From NCBI GenBank assembly GCA_937928795.1, contig CALFWB010000020.1, forward strand, positions 1-39,301: DNA of 39,301 nt, written 5' to 3'. The notes beneath the pieces were generated by a model. That model saw nothing but the letters and a program-made list of their open reading frames with translations, was not told where the DNA came from and did no database searches. This document shows, piece after piece, positions 7,829 to 17,102 of the stretch; the stretch's first letter is position 1, and each line of letters starts with the position of its first letter. Source of the DNA: an uncultured Anaerolineales bacterium. Lineage in GTDB: Bacteria; Chloroflexota; Anaerolineae; Anaerolineales; UBA4823. A program made the position numbers and the translations under genes.

Positions 7829-9655
7829 CTATCTCTCCTCTGAAAGAACAAAATCGATAATTTGTTTCGCCGTTAGCGGCAAACCATCCGTATAAGCATA
7901 AGAAATCATCTTTGACGCGATCTCAGGATAATACATGCGCAACAGTTGATGTAATTGACCATCACGATTCATCTCGATGACATAATTTCGTTCATAACGC
8001 GAACAAATCTCCTTAACCCTATCCGTGAACGGGAAAGAACGGATACGCGTAAAGTCCGTTGCAATGCCTTCTTTTTGTAAAAGCGCTCGCGCTTCTTGAA
8101 TAGCCGGTTCAGTAGAACCGAAACTGAGTAGGTTAATTTTTGCGCCTTCCATTCTTTCTTCAACCGGCTGAGGCAGGTAAGGTTTCAGGGTCTCAAACTT
8201 CTTCTTTAGGCGATTGAGCAGGGCGTGCCAATCCTCTGGTTCCTCAGAGTAATTGGCATACTCATCGTGTCCGGTACCCCGCGTAAAATAGGCCGCCTTG
8301 GGATGACGATTACCGATCAGGGTCCGATAAGGGATGCCGTCATCATCCACATCTCGATATCTAGCCCATTTGCCTTCTAACTTTTCCAAATCCTCTTCCC
8401 ATAACACTTTTCCTCGGTTCATCGGTTGGTCGGGATACTCAAACGGTTTGCCCATCCATTGATTCATGCCAAAATCCAAATCGGATAAGACAATCACCGG
8501 AGTTTGGAACTGCTCAGCAAGGTCAAAGGCTTTCCAGGCAAACTCAAAGCATTCATTCACCGATCCGGGCATTAGGATAATATTTTGGGTGTCGCCATGC
8601 CCCATAAAGGCGACGAAGGTCAAGTCGCCTTGCGCCGTGCGGGTTGGCAAGCCGGTGCTGGGTCCAACCCGCTGAACATCCCACACCACAACCGGCACTT
8701 CCGAAAAGTAACCCAAACCCAGATATTCCGTCATCAGGCTCAAACCCGGCCCAGAAGTGGAACTCATCGCCCGCAAGCCTCCCCAGCCTGCCCCAATCGC
8801 CATACCAATCGCAGCAAGCTCATCCTCAGCTTGTACAACGACATAGGTGTTCTTGCCTGTCTGCGGGTCTTTCCGCAGTTTGGGCAGATATTGTTGGAGG
8901 TTCTCAGCTAAACTCGTGGCAGGCGTAATCGGATACCAGGAAACGAATTGCACTCCTCCATATATGGCTCCAAGTGCTGCCGCAGTATTGCCATCCGTCA
9001 AGATCAAACCCGCCGTGGCATCCATTGGTTCTAACAGATAGGGGTCTTTTTTCTCAAGATTTTCCCTCGCCCACGCAGCAGCTAGGCTAACCACGCCAAA
9101 ATTGATCTCGACCGGTTTGGCTTTCCCCTTAAAGTGGAACTCTAAAGCTTGGCGGATCTTCTCAAGATCGATCCCAATCATTTGTGCCAAAATACCAACA
9201 TAAACCATATTGGCAACGTAGTCTCGCAAATAGCTTGGAATATCAACTTGGCGGATTAATTGTTTGACTGGCATTGGATAAGCCACAACATCATCCCGCG
9301 TGATTGAGAGCCGAATATCATCTGCATAGAAAAAGGCCCCCCCAGGCACCAAAGACTCTAGGTCTTCGCTAAAGGTGGCAGGATTCATCGCTATCAGGAT
9401 GTCGGCTTCCTTCTTGCGGGCTACAAACCCATCTTTATTGACCCGAATGGTATACCAGGTTGGCAAGCCCTGAATGTTCGATGGGAAGATATTCTTGCCG
9501 GACACCGGAATGCCCATCTTAAATATTGCCCGCAGGATCGCAGAATTTGAAGTCTGCGATCCGGAACCGTTCACTGTCGCCACTGTGATTGAAAAGTCAT
9601 TGACAATCTTTGAGCTAAGTTTCATTTGCTCTTCTAAAGCGATTTGTGTTTCCAT
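7829..9655 (-). CDS. korA: 2-oxoacid:ferredoxin oxidoreductase, fused gamma-alpha subunit
   Basis: The 608-residue protein joins an N-terminal gamma domain (about 20-190, with VNGSGSQTSN and the DILIAMNP segment) to an alpha domain starting near 215 (TDGNTAAALGAIYGGVQF, then SWYPITPATSLAE, the YPITP motif that contacts TPP and CoA). It is the partner of the downstream beta subunit. The chosen ATG (METQIALEE) has AAGGAG 6 nt upstream; a TTG two codons earlier is less likely. The gene follows the BtuF-like gene by 30 nt. Expected roles are a reductive or oxidative TCA step, or amino-acid-derived 2-oxoacid oxidation, in an organism using ferredoxin. Confidence 0.9.
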   Translation of the reverse strand: METQIALEEQMKLSSKIVNDFSITVATVNGSGSQTSNSAILRAIFKMGIPVSGKNIFPSNIQGLPTWYTIRVNKDGFVARKKEADILIAMNPATFSEDLESLVPGGAFFYADDIRLSITRDDVVAYPMPVKQLIRQVDIPSYLRDYVANMVYVGILAQMIGIDLEKIRQALEFHFKGKAKPVEINFGVVSLAAAWARENLEKKDPYLLEPMDATAGLILTDGNTAAALGAIYGGVQFVSWYPITPATSLAENLQQYLPKLRKDPQTGKNTYVVVQAEDELAAIGMAIGAGWGGLRAMSSTSGPGLSLMTEYLGLGYFSEVPVVVWDVQRVGPSTGLPTRTAQGDLTFVAFMGHGDTQNIILMPGSVNECFEFAWKAFDLAEQFQTPVIVLSDLDFGMNQWMGKPFEYPDQPMNRGKVLWEEDLEKLEGKWARYRDVDDDGIPYRTLIGNRHPKAAYFTRGTGHDEYANYSEEPEDWHALLNRLKKKFETLKPYLPQPVEERMEGAKINLLSFGSTEPAIQEARALLQKEGIATDFTRIRSFPFTDRVKEICSRYERNYVIEMNRDGQLHQLLRMYYPEIASKMISYAYTDGLPLTAKQIIDFVLSEER

Positions 9656-9685
9656 ATACAACTCCTTGTTAACTAGAGACCCTAC

Positions 9686-10615
9686 TTATTCGTAAAAGTA
9701 AGATGGTAACTCTTGGAGAGCCTGTCCCAGACGAGTTCCATACCAAAAAATCAATTGACCATTGACAAAATGAATCTTTCCCCGATGGACAGCGCTAACC
9801 TCGCGGAAGACTCTTTGAAGATAACCCAGATAACGCTGATCAAAAGGATAAGGTTCCGAAGGCAGCAGCATGATGTCCGGGTTTGCCGCAATGACTTGTT
9901 CTGTAGAAATTCTGTAGTAGCGGGGATCTCCTCCAGAAAAACCGCCTTCCGAAAGTGATTCTCCCCCGTTGTCAGCTTGGGTTTCCCGATTCCCAAAACA
10001 ATTTTCAACGCCAAAAAGAGATAAAAGGTCAGCCGCGTAGGTTTGGTTGTCAAACACCATCCAAACGTCCTGATCCACCAATTTTTCGTGCCAAACCGGG
10101 CAAAAATAACGCATCTTGACGGGGTTGGCTTGCGTAGAGGATCGTAAATACGTCACAGAAACTTCTAGGGAGCGAACCATTTGAAAAGCTAGTTGTGATC
10201 GGAATCCCTCAGCCAATTGGTAAAGAAAAGAAAGGCTTTCACGAACCGTCCGTGGAAAAACCACCCAAAGTGGAAGCCCTGCCTCCTCTATCTCGATCAA
10301 TTGCTTTGGATGATTTTCTTCCAAGCCAGCGATGACAAGGTCAGGAGATAGATGGATAATCCGCTCAATTTCCAAGTTTGCCGGTCCACCTACCCGTTGG
10401 ATCAAGCTGTTTTCCTGCGGCGCCGCACAATAGGTCGTGACCCCGACCAGTGTGTCCGCCAATCCGAATTGGATGAGGCTATCTGTAATTGAGGGAACGA
10501 GAGACACAATCCTTGTTGGAGGAGCTTCTAAGGGCCACGCAAAAGAAGGTTGCAAAGCCTCTAAGATAGCTGTTGCTCTTCCCACTGAAAAACGCGGTTG
10601 CCCCGAGTCTTTCAT
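9686..10615 (-). CDS. BtuF/TroA-like helical-backbone substrate-binding protein
   Basis: The 309-residue protein matches the two-lobed, helix-linked binding proteins for cobalamin or metal chelates: RIVSLVPSITDSLIQFG (about 36-52), DTLVGVTTYC, SPDLVIAG, and a C-terminal NPDIMLLPSEPYPF. Normally these are lipoproteins or periplasmic partners of an ABC importer. Here no signal peptide or lipobox is visible at the start, and no permease or ATPase gene is adjacent. A later start would cut into the fold. It begins 2 nt after the PIG-L stop, within a long operon. It may be a cytoplasmic homologue with another role. Confidence 0.78.
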   Translation of the reverse strand: MKDSGQPRFSVGRATAILEALQPSFAWPLEAPPTRIVSLVPSITDSLIQFGLADTLVGVTTYCAAPQENSLIQRVGGPANLEIERIIHLSPDLVIAGLEENHPKQLIEIEEAGLPLWVVFPRTVRESLSFLYQLAEGFRSQLAFQMVRSLEVSVTYLRSSTQANPVKMRYFCPVWHEKLVDQDVWMVFDNQTYAADLLSLFGVENCFGNRETQADNGGESLSEGGFSGGDPRYYRISTEQVIAANPDIMLLPSEPYPFDQRYLGYLQRVFREVSAVHRGKIHFVNGQLIFWYGTRLGQALQELPSYFYE

Positions 10616-10617
10616 CT

Positions 10618-11391
10618 TTATCCCAATCGGATACGTCGGAAAGCTTCCTCGTAACGAGGGTTCTCAGGGGAACTACCTTTAGCCAACCGATTCTTCATTC
10701 GCTCTCTCAAGGCGTTTTCATCGGGAATTTGACTCTTATGACAAAGGATGGCTTCAATTTTTCGTTCCCATAGCGTTGTCACATCCAGAAAGACGTTGGG
10801 TTCAACCGGCAAGCTAACCCAAACTTCTCGGACGATATGCGGCTCAAGCCCTTCCTCTAGCAATTCGGGAAAATAGAGGTGATCCCGCGCAGCGGGGAAG
10901 ATCGCATCCACACAAGCCTGACCGGCGGCGCGATGATCGGGATGATTGATACGCTCATCCCCCACAAAGAGAAGCTGTGGATCGCAAGTGACCACAACAT
11001 CGGGCTTTTCCTCGCGAATCACGCGGGTGATTGCCTTGCGCAATGCAAGGTCAGGCACCAAATAGCCATCTGGAAAATCCAAGAAGCGAACTCCCTTCAC
11101 GCCTAATCGTTGTGCCGCTTGCTTTTGTTCTTCGTGGCGAATACTACAGAGCTTCTCGCCGCTTATCTGACGATCTCGGGTTCCCTTATCTCCACAAGTC
11201 AATAGGCAATAAGAGACCTGATGGCCTGCGTCTGTCCAGCGGGCAATGGTAGCGCCACAGAAGAATTCCGGATCGTCGGGATGGGCTAAGATGACCAGTA
11301 TATTTTGAGCTGTATCCCACCCTTCAGGTTGAAGAATTTGGGCCATTACGTGAGCTTGTCTTTCAGAACGGCTTTGATGTTTTGCATTCAT
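10618..11391 (-). CDS. PIG-L family deacetylase
   Basis: The 257-residue protein has the zinc-binding AHPDDPEFFCGATIARW signature and the later HPDHRAAG motif of LmbE/PIG-L de-N-acetylases, which act on GlcNAc-containing conjugates such as GlcNAc-inositol or bacillithiol and mycothiol intermediates. The ATG at 11391 overlaps the PSP1-protein stop as ATGA, so coupled translation is likely. An upstream ATG at 11430 would lie inside the previous gene. A GT4 glycosyltransferase of MshA type is at 24131-25387 in this window; a joint thiol pathway is conceivable but not shown. Confidence 0.88.
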   Translation of the reverse strand: MNAKHQSRSERQAHVMAQILQPEGWDTAQNILVILAHPDDPEFFCGATIARWTDAGHQVSYCLLTCGDKGTRDRQISGEKLCSIRHEEQKQAAQRLGVKGVRFLDFPDGYLVPDLALRKAITRVIREEKPDVVVTCDPQLLFVGDERINHPDHRAAGQACVDAIFPAARDHLYFPELLEEGLEPHIVREVWVSLPVEPNVFLDVTTLWERKIEAILCHKSQIPDENALRERMKNRLAKGSSPENPRYEEAFRRIRLG

Positions 11392-12293
11392 TTCCCACAC
11401 AGGCAATCGCCATTCCCGTTCGCCTGGCAAGGGGTCTGGGCTTTCTTCTTGAGCGCTTGCAATTCCTCCCAGGGTTGCAATTGACTGACAGAGAACTCTT
11501 GCTGGACGCCGCTTGGGAATCCCACAACAACCGCCATTTTTAGAGGATAGACATCAACCACTTTTCCCTCCCCTTGGGGTGTCACGACCATCTTTCCGCG
11601 CTTGGGCAACTGCTTGCGGGCTTCAACATACTGTTCGTATTCATAAACCAAACAACAACGGAGTCGGCCGCACATCCCGGTGATCTCGGTAGGCGTGAGC
11701 GAAATCCCCTGCTCTTTTGCCATTTTGATTGAGATGGGGCTAAACTCGGTTAAGAATTGAGAGCAACAGCGGTTTTCTAGTCCACAGGCGCCTAAACCGC
11801 CCATCAATTTTGCCACATCTCTTGGACCGATCAGTCGCCATTCGATATTGACCTTTGGATAAAGGCGTTGAACCGCGTTACGCAACCGCTTTAGGTCGAT
11901 TTTACCTTCAGCCTCACTGCTGTATAAGATGGATAATTTCTCACCGTCAAAACTGAACTCAGCCGCAACAATTTTTAAGCCTGGATAGCCTAATTCTTTC
12001 GCTCTCTCACGACAGATAATCACCGCTTCCAACTCTTTTTTCTGATAAATCTGTCGGAGAACCAAATCACGCGGGGTAGCTTTTCGCTGAATGGTCTTCC
12101 AAACACCATCCGGCGGCGGGGGAGGATCAGCGATAAAAGCAATCACCTCCCCTACCTGGCGGCCACGGCTTGTCTCAACGACAACAAAGTCTCCAATCCG
12201 AATATCTGGGCAGGTGCTGGCGTCAAAATGGTAAACTTTTCCCACTTTCTGAAAACGGATACCGACAATTATTTTCTGAGCTTCGACATCCAT
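11388..12293 (-). CDS. PSP1-domain protein, RicT/YaaT-like
   Basis: The 301-residue protein fits the PSP1 C-terminal domain family. GLGACGLENRCCSQFL and GMCGRLRCCLVYEYEQYV are the conserved Cys-rich segments. In Bacillus, the RicT homologue works in the RicA/F/T complex, binds [4Fe-4S] clusters, and affects RNA processing and cell differentiation. The start at 12293 follows the Mrp stop by 12 nt. The next gene overlaps its stop by 4 nt. Being among Fe-S genes (Mrp, Nuo, IscX, Kor) fits an Fe-S role, although RicA and RicF are not seen here. Confidence 0.85.
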   Translation of the reverse strand: MDVEAQKIIVGIRFQKVGKVYHFDASTCPDIRIGDFVVVETSRGRQVGEVIAFIADPPPPPDGVWKTIQRKATPRDLVLRQIYQKKELEAVIICRERAKELGYPGLKIVAAEFSFDGEKLSILYSSEAEGKIDLKRLRNAVQRLYPKVNIEWRLIGPRDVAKLMGGLGACGLENRCCSQFLTEFSPISIKMAKEQGISLTPTEITGMCGRLRCCLVYEYEQYVEARKQLPKRGKMVVTPQGEGKVVDVYPLKMAVVVGFPSGVQQEFSVSQLQPWEELQALKKKAQTPCQANGNGDCLCGK

Positions 12294-12305
12294 ACCGTTA
12301 AGTTC

Positions 12306-13373
12306 CTAAGACCCAATTGTCGCTCCTTTTAGGGCTGCTACGCTGATCTTGGCTGCAATCTCCTCGCTAATTCGCACAAGAGCCTGAGCAACAACCGAAT
12401 TAGGACGGGAAATCACCACGGGGACTCCATTGTCACCACTGATGCGCACCTCGGGATCAATTGGCACTGCCCCGAGAAAAGACACACCAGCTTGATCGGC
12501 CAACACCTTTCCACCCCCTGAACCAAAAACATCCATCTTGGTCCCATCGGGCAATTCGAGATAACTCATGTTTTCGATCACCCCCAAGACCGGCACGTCC
12601 AACTGACGGAACATCTCGATCCCGCGCCGCGCGTCATCCAAGGAAACCTGTTGCGGCAAGGTAACAATTACACCGCCGCTGAGCGGTAGGGATTGAGACA
12701 AACTCAACGCTGCATCGCCGGTGCCGGGCGGCAGATCGACAACCAGATAATCCAGTTCACCCCATTGAACATCGCTCAAAAATTGACGGATGGCAGAGTG
12801 CAACATCGGTCCACGCCAGATAAGCGGTTGATCGGAGCGAACCAAAAAGCCAATCGACATGAGTTTGACTTGATAGGCTTCCGCAGGCACAATCTTCTGT
12901 CCAGCTTGCGGTGGAAGGCGATTGACTCCCATCATGGTCGGAATGTTTGGCCCGTAAATATCGGCATCCAGCAATCCAACCCGAGCGCCACGTTGCGCTA
13001 GGCAAACAGCCAAGTTCACAGCAATGGTGCTCTTCCCAACGCCCCCCTTTCCTGACCCCACAGCCACTGCATTGCGAATGGGTAAGTCAAGCAGACTACG
13101 CACTCGTCCATCATTGGGAACATTGGAGGTCATCTCAACCTGCACTTCTTGAACACCATCCAAAGCCAACACGGCTTGACGGGCTTCTTGTTCAATTTTA
13201 CCTCTTAGGGGACAGGCCGGAGTAGTAAGCTCTATCTTAAAACTCACGCGCTTCCCATCTATCTTAATGTCCCTAATCATATTCAAGCTGACTAAATCAC
13301 GGTGCAACTCTGGCTCCTGAACGTGACTTAGAGCTTCCAAAACCATTTCTTTTGTGATGTTTTTTTCAGCCAT
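12306..13373 (-). CDS. mrp: Mrp/NBP35-type P-loop ATPase with MIP18 domain
   Basis: The 355-residue protein has an N-terminal MIP18/DUF59 domain (about 5-85), the deviant Walker A GSGKGGVGKST (106-116), the DADIYGPNIPTM switch and DLPPGTGD. ApbC/Mrp members deliver Fe-S clusters to apoproteins. In this protein the CPxC pair that usually follows ENMSY and binds the cluster at the dimer interface is absent; the segment reads YLELPDGTKMDVFG. Actinobacterial Mrp proteins, as I recall them, also lack it. AAGGAA precedes the ATG. The gene lies 85 nt after the Cys-rich small gene. Confidence 0.9.
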   Translation of the reverse strand: MAEKNITKEMVLEALSHVQEPELHRDLVSLNMIRDIKIDGKRVSFKIELTTPACPLRGKIEQEARQAVLALDGVQEVQVEMTSNVPNDGRVRSLLDLPIRNAVAVGSGKGGVGKSTIAVNLAVCLAQRGARVGLLDADIYGPNIPTMMGVNRLPPQAGQKIVPAEAYQVKLMSIGFLVRSDQPLIWRGPMLHSAIRQFLSDVQWGELDYLVVDLPPGTGDAALSLSQSLPLSGGVIVTLPQQVSLDDARRGIEMFRQLDVPVLGVIENMSYLELPDGTKMDVFGSGGGKVLADQAGVSFLGAVPIDPEVRISGDNGVPVVISRPNSVVAQALVRISEEIAAKISVAALKGATIGS

Positions 13374-13458
13374 ATTTTTCCTTAAAAGTAAAAACTTAGA
13401 TCAACTTTGCGAGCTGCCGTTCATTCCAAAAACAGATGCAAGAACAAATTCCAATATA

Positions 13459-13800
13459 TCATTTTCTACCATTCCTCTCCAATTCTACACAAAAAGCAGT
13501 TTTCAATTCCTCCAAACACGCCTCATAAAGAGCAATCAAGTCGTCATCTGTGCTACGAAACTTGCGGATGGTTTGTTTGGCACAATTCTCACACCCTTGA
13601 TGCGCCCGCCACGTGTCATTTTGACAATTAAGGCAGCCAGCTAGCCGCGCCATCAGTAATATAAAGGCTTTCCGTTCCAAATCACCGATCGGCTTCGTGC
13701 TAACCTTCTCGACCAAAGATTGCCAGCGTCCACCCCGCAGATTCGCCAAGACTGGGATTAGCCGTGGCGGAAATAATAGCTCTGTATGGGTCATCTTCAT
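13459..13800 (-). CDS. Conserved-looking small protein with paired CxxC motifs, unknown function
   Basis: A 113-residue soluble protein, not recognised. It has C56-x2-C59 and C70-x2-C73 (AGCLNCQ and GCENC), with further Cys at 95 and 104, in a mostly helical sequence. Spacing could hold zinc, a cluster or a disulfide pair. It sits 21 nt after nuoI and 85 nt before mrp, so it may be an accessory to complex I or Fe-S assembly. The ribosome site is weak; starts at 13800 and 13794 are both possible. An open frame on the opposite strand has no support. Confidence 0.65.
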   Translation of the reverse strand: MKMTHTELLFPPRLIPVLANLRGGRWQSLVEKVSTKPIGDLERKAFILLMARLAGCLNCQNDTWRAHQGCENCAKQTIRKFRSTDDDLIALYEACLEELKTAFCVELERNGRK

Positions 13801-13821
13801 TTTAAGGTCAGATTATTTCCA

Positions 13822-14436
13822 TCAGCCCTCAGCGGAAGCCTTTTTTGCCGCTTTAGCCGCTTCGGCCTCTGCCCGAATTGCCTCTTCACGCTGATAGTTG
13901 GTTGGACGAATTGAAGCATAATACGAGAGCGGCTTGCTTAGCTTTTCTTTGTTATAAATATTGTGGGTGTGGCGATCGTATACGGATAATTCATAATCGT
14001 GATCCATCTTAATGGCATCAAAGGGACAGTACTCCGCACAATAACCACAGTTCATGCAAATATCCACGTCAATATAGAACTCAGCCGGCTCGGGCACCGG
14101 TCGGCCAGTCTTAGGGTCTGTCGTGCGCACAATCCAGATACATTGCGGCGGGCACACCTTCGCACAAATGCCGCAAGAGGTACAGCGATGAAAAATGCTC
14201 CCATCTTCCTTCTCTTCATAAACCAAGAAGGGAATAAAACGAAATTCTTCAGGGACAGGGAGTTTCTCTTCTGGGTATTGAACCGTGAAAACTCCACTGG
14301 CATCTTTGCTCATCCGATGGCGAATGCCATCCTCAGTAAAATACCGCCTTCCGAGCCACTTAATATCATCAACATACGTCCCAACAAACCTGCGTAAGGT
14401 AACCCCTAGACCTTTGAGAATGCCTAATCCATCCAT
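13822..14436 (-). CDS. nuoI: NADH-quinone oxidoreductase subunit I (2x[4Fe-4S])
   Basis: The 204-residue protein carries two cluster motifs: C85xxC88xxC91xxxC95 followed by PPQC, and C127xxC130xxC133xxxC137 followed by PFDAIKMDHDYE. These bind clusters N6a and N6b that carry electrons to NuoB in the peripheral arm. The N-terminal amphipathic helix (about 1-35) fits membrane docking. An Ala/Glu-rich tail closes the protein. It lies 20 nt after nuoCD. Confidence 0.93.
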   Translation of the reverse strand: MDGLGILKGLGVTLRRFVGTYVDDIKWLGRRYFTEDGIRHRMSKDASGVFTVQYPEEKLPVPEEFRFIPFLVYEEKEDGSIFHRCTSCGICAKVCPPQCIWIVRTTDPKTGRPVPEPAEFYIDVDICMNCGYCAEYCPFDAIKMDHDYELSVYDRHTHNIYNKEKLSKPLSYYASIRPTNYQREEAIRAEAEAAKAAKKASAEG

Positions 14437-14456
14437 ACCACAACTCCATTCCTGAA

Positions 14457-16199
14457 TTAGCGATCCAATTCACCTAAAACAATGTCGATCGAACCGAGAA
14501 TGGCAACCGAGTCAGCCACTTTGTTGCCTTTTGCCATTGTCTCTAAGGCTGTGATATTGACAAATGAGGGCGCCCGAACGTGATACCGCCAAGGGTTGGG
14601 CTTTCCGTTCGAAACGACATAGTACCCTAGTTCGCCTTTCGGGGCTTCCACCCGACCGTATGCTTCGCCGGCTGGAACGCGAACCTGATATTGCGGCTTT
14701 CCGCTTTGAATGGGACCCTCTGGCAAATCGCGAATAGCTTGCTGCAAAATGCGAATGCTCTGGCGGATCTCGTCCATGCGGATCAGATAGCGATCATAGA
14801 CGTCCCCATGATAGCGAACAGCGACATCGAATTCAAAGCGATCATAAATGCTGTAGGGATCCGCACGGCGAATGTCATAGGGGACACCCGAGGCGCGCAA
14901 CAATGGACCGCTAGCAGAAAAGGCTATGGCATCTTCCGCGGTCAAGACCCCAACGCCTTCGCAACGCGCTCGGATGATCTCATTATTGGTTAAATACAGG
15001 TCTAACTCATCAATCCGCCGTGGTAACCTCTCGTATGCCAAGTCTCTCATCTTCTCATAAACACCTTCAGGCAGATCGCGCGCGACTCCTCCAAAACGAA
15101 AGTAATTGCACATCATGCGCGAACCGGCTACCGCCTCGAAAATATCTAAGATCAATTCGCGTTCCTCGATAGCGTATAACATCGGAGTAAAGTAAGCCCC
15201 AAGGTCATTGAGCAAGGAGCCAATTGCAAACAGGTGATTGCTGATGCGGGTGAATTCCGCCATGATCACGCGCAGATATTCCGCCCTTTCTGGAGGCTGA
15301 ATACCCATTAACTTTTCCACTGCCAAGGCGTAGCCAAAGTTGTTACTCATCGATGAAAGGTAGTCTAATCGATCGGTGAAGGGCATATTCATTAGAAAAG
15401 TGTTGCGTTCCCCAATTTTCTCATGGTTGCGATGCAAATACCCCATAACTGGCTTGAGTGCCCGAATGGTTTCCCCCTCCAAGAGAACCACCATGCGAAA
15501 AACACCGTGCGTTGAAGGATGCTGTGGACCCATGTTAACGATCACGGTGTCGGTTTTCAATCCAGAGTCCGATAAGGAAGACTGGATTTTCTTCAAACTA
15601 GCATACAGGGAAGCATCATTATCTGGCGCCCACTGATCGGGATCAAAATCGGCTGGATAATCCACATTTTTGTGAAAAGGATTCTTGTCTTCAATGCGAT
15701 ACACATGCCCATCGGGCCAACGGCTCTTGAAGGGTTTACCATCTTCCTCGTAGTAGGGTTCACGCCAATCTTTGCGCAAGGGATGACCAGCAAAACCTTC
15801 CCACATCAAAATCCGCCGCAGGTCTGGATGACCCTCATAACGGATGCCAAGCAAATCCCAAGCCTCTCTTTCTTGAAATTCTGCGCCTGGATAGAGAGGA
15901 ACAAGAGAGGGAACAACCGCATTGTCGCGCGGGGTTTGCACTTTCAACACCAGCGCCGGACCACCAGTAGTTCGGTAGAAATGATAGACAGATTCGAGAT
16001 AATTTTCCGGGAAATAGTCCACCCCAGTAACGGAAGAAAGATAATCATACCCCATCTCATCCCGCACGAATTGGGCAACTTGCAAGAAGGCATCGGCATC
16101 GACAAGATAACCCTCATACCCCTTGCGCTCATCCCGCTTGACTTTCTGGGGAAACTTCTCGGCTAAATCAACGTCTGTGAGAATTGCTTGTTCCATCAT
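14457..16199 (-). CDS. nuoCD: NADH-quinone oxidoreductase, fused subunits C and D
   Basis: The 580-residue protein joins a NuoC domain (about 1-165, with EREAWDLLGIRYEGHPDLRRI cut by the family-typical HPLRKDW) to NuoD (about 190-580, starting NMGPQHPSTHGVFR). NuoD frames the quinone site with NuoB. The fusion also occurs in Escherichia coli and some other bacteria. No nickel-ligand CxxC pairs are seen, so it is not a hydrogenase. The second ATG of the ATGATG start would also do; GGAGC is about 10 nt upstream. It starts 17 nt after nuoB. Confidence 0.93.
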   Translation of the reverse strand: MMEQAILTDVDLAEKFPQKVKRDERKGYEGYLVDADAFLQVAQFVRDEMGYDYLSSVTGVDYFPENYLESVYHFYRTTGGPALVLKVQTPRDNAVVPSLVPLYPGAEFQEREAWDLLGIRYEGHPDLRRILMWEGFAGHPLRKDWREPYYEEDGKPFKSRWPDGHVYRIEDKNPFHKNVDYPADFDPDQWAPDNDASLYASLKKIQSSLSDSGLKTDTVIVNMGPQHPSTHGVFRMVVLLEGETIRALKPVMGYLHRNHEKIGERNTFLMNMPFTDRLDYLSSMSNNFGYALAVEKLMGIQPPERAEYLRVIMAEFTRISNHLFAIGSLLNDLGAYFTPMLYAIEERELILDIFEAVAGSRMMCNYFRFGGVARDLPEGVYEKMRDLAYERLPRRIDELDLYLTNNEIIRARCEGVGVLTAEDAIAFSASGPLLRASGVPYDIRRADPYSIYDRFEFDVAVRYHGDVYDRYLIRMDEIRQSIRILQQAIRDLPEGPIQSGKPQYQVRVPAGEAYGRVEAPKGELGYYVVSNGKPNPWRYHVRAPSFVNITALETMAKGNKVADSVAILGSIDIVLGELDR

Positions 16200-16216
16200 T
16201 TTTTATTGCTCCGTTC

Positions 16217-16882
16217 TTATACTGGATTTGACTCTCCCTCAAGCGCTTCGCTTACTGTGGTTGCGGACTTTTGTTGAGAATATTGGCGGATCAATTCATA
16301 CTCGCGTGGGTCCATAATATCCGGTCCCAAAACAGGCACAGGGATTACTTCTGAAACATCTTTCTTGTACCAGCGTGCCTCGCGCAAAGTTTGGTTGTCG
16401 ATCTTCTTCTGCAGGGTGATCAGCCCATGCAAGAGTGCCTGCGGAGTTGGAGGACAACCAGGGATGTAGACATCAACCGGGATATAGTTGTCAATACCCG
16501 AAACGACGTTATATCCTTCTTTAAAGGGGCCACCACCCGAGGCACAAGCCCCCATAGCAACCACATATTTGGGTTCAGGCATCTGATTGTATAAGCGCAC
16601 AATTTGGGGCACCATCTTTTTCGTCACCGTGCCCGAAACAAGTAACAAATCCGCCTGACGCGGGCTGGGGCGCATGACCTCCATCCCAAAACGAGCAAAG
16701 TCAAAACGGCTAGCCGCAGTGCAGATCATTTCGATTGCGCAACAAGCCAAACCAAACATCATCGGCCAGATTGACGAGCGCCGACTCCAGTTATAAATGC
16801 GGTCAATGGTCGTAATGGCAACTTGGTTCTTGATCTCAGGGGGTATCTCATAACCCGGCTGATTGAGTTCATCGTTTGTCAT
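16217..16882 (-). CDS. nuoB: NADH-quinone oxidoreductase subunit B
   Basis: This 221-residue subunit holds cluster N2. The ligands are visible as C47-C48 in [10 protein letters not shown]113 in GACASGG and C143 in PGCPPTPQA. The strongly conserved [20 protein letters not shown] follows the tandem cysteines. Its ATG overlaps the iscX stop as ATGA. No nuoA lies upstream, and the membrane subunits (A, H, J-N) and the NADH module (E, F, G) are absent, so they must lie elsewhere or the complex uses another electron donor. Confidence 0.93.
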   Translation of the reverse strand: MTNDELNQPGYEIPPEIKNQVAITTIDRIYNWSRRSSIWPMMFGLACCAIEMICTAASRFDFARFGMEVMRPSPRQADLLLVSGTVTKKMVPQIVRLYNQMPEPKYVVAMGACASGGGPFKEGYNVVSGIDNYIPVDVYIPGCPPTPQALLHGLITLQKKIDNQTLREARWYKKDVSEVIPVPVLGPDIMDPREYELIRQYSQQKSATTVSEALEGESNPV

Positions 16883-17094
16883 ATTGTTACCTCCTCATAC
16901 CATGCGGTGAAAATTTGAATTAGGATCTCGTCATTAACGAGGGATGGATCATCATCAAAATTCGGCAAGGATACAATCCAATCCAACAAGGTGCCGAGGG
17001 AAAGCTCCTCAAACTTCACCTGCGGATATCTGCTCTTCAGGTTCTGAACAATCCCGAAGGTATCATCCCAATCAAGACGATTCTCTAAGACCAT
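16879..17094 (-). CDS. iscX: IscX-family Fe-S assembly protein
   Basis: A 71-residue acidic protein. [13 protein letters not shown], then [19 protein letters not shown] and a C-terminal [15 protein letters not shown] line up with the short winged-helix IscX (YfhJ) proteins, which bind IscS and iron and modulate the rate of cluster assembly. In E. coli IscX ends the isc operon. Here it leads a nuo operon and its stop overlaps nuoB by 4 nt. A near-consensus promoter places the -10 box 8 nt before the ATG, so the message is probably leaderless. Confidence 0.85.
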   Translation of the reverse strand: MVLENRLDWDDTFGIVQNLKSRYPQVKFEELSLGTLLDWIVSLPNFDDDPSLVNDEILIQIFTAWYEEVTI

Positions 17095-17102
17095 TAGGAA
17101 CG

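Noticed and set aside
15672..16166. 164-codon plus-strand frame opposite nuoCD
   Set aside because: It is longer than most shadows, but the opposite strand encodes the clear NuoC domain and this frame shows no family features.
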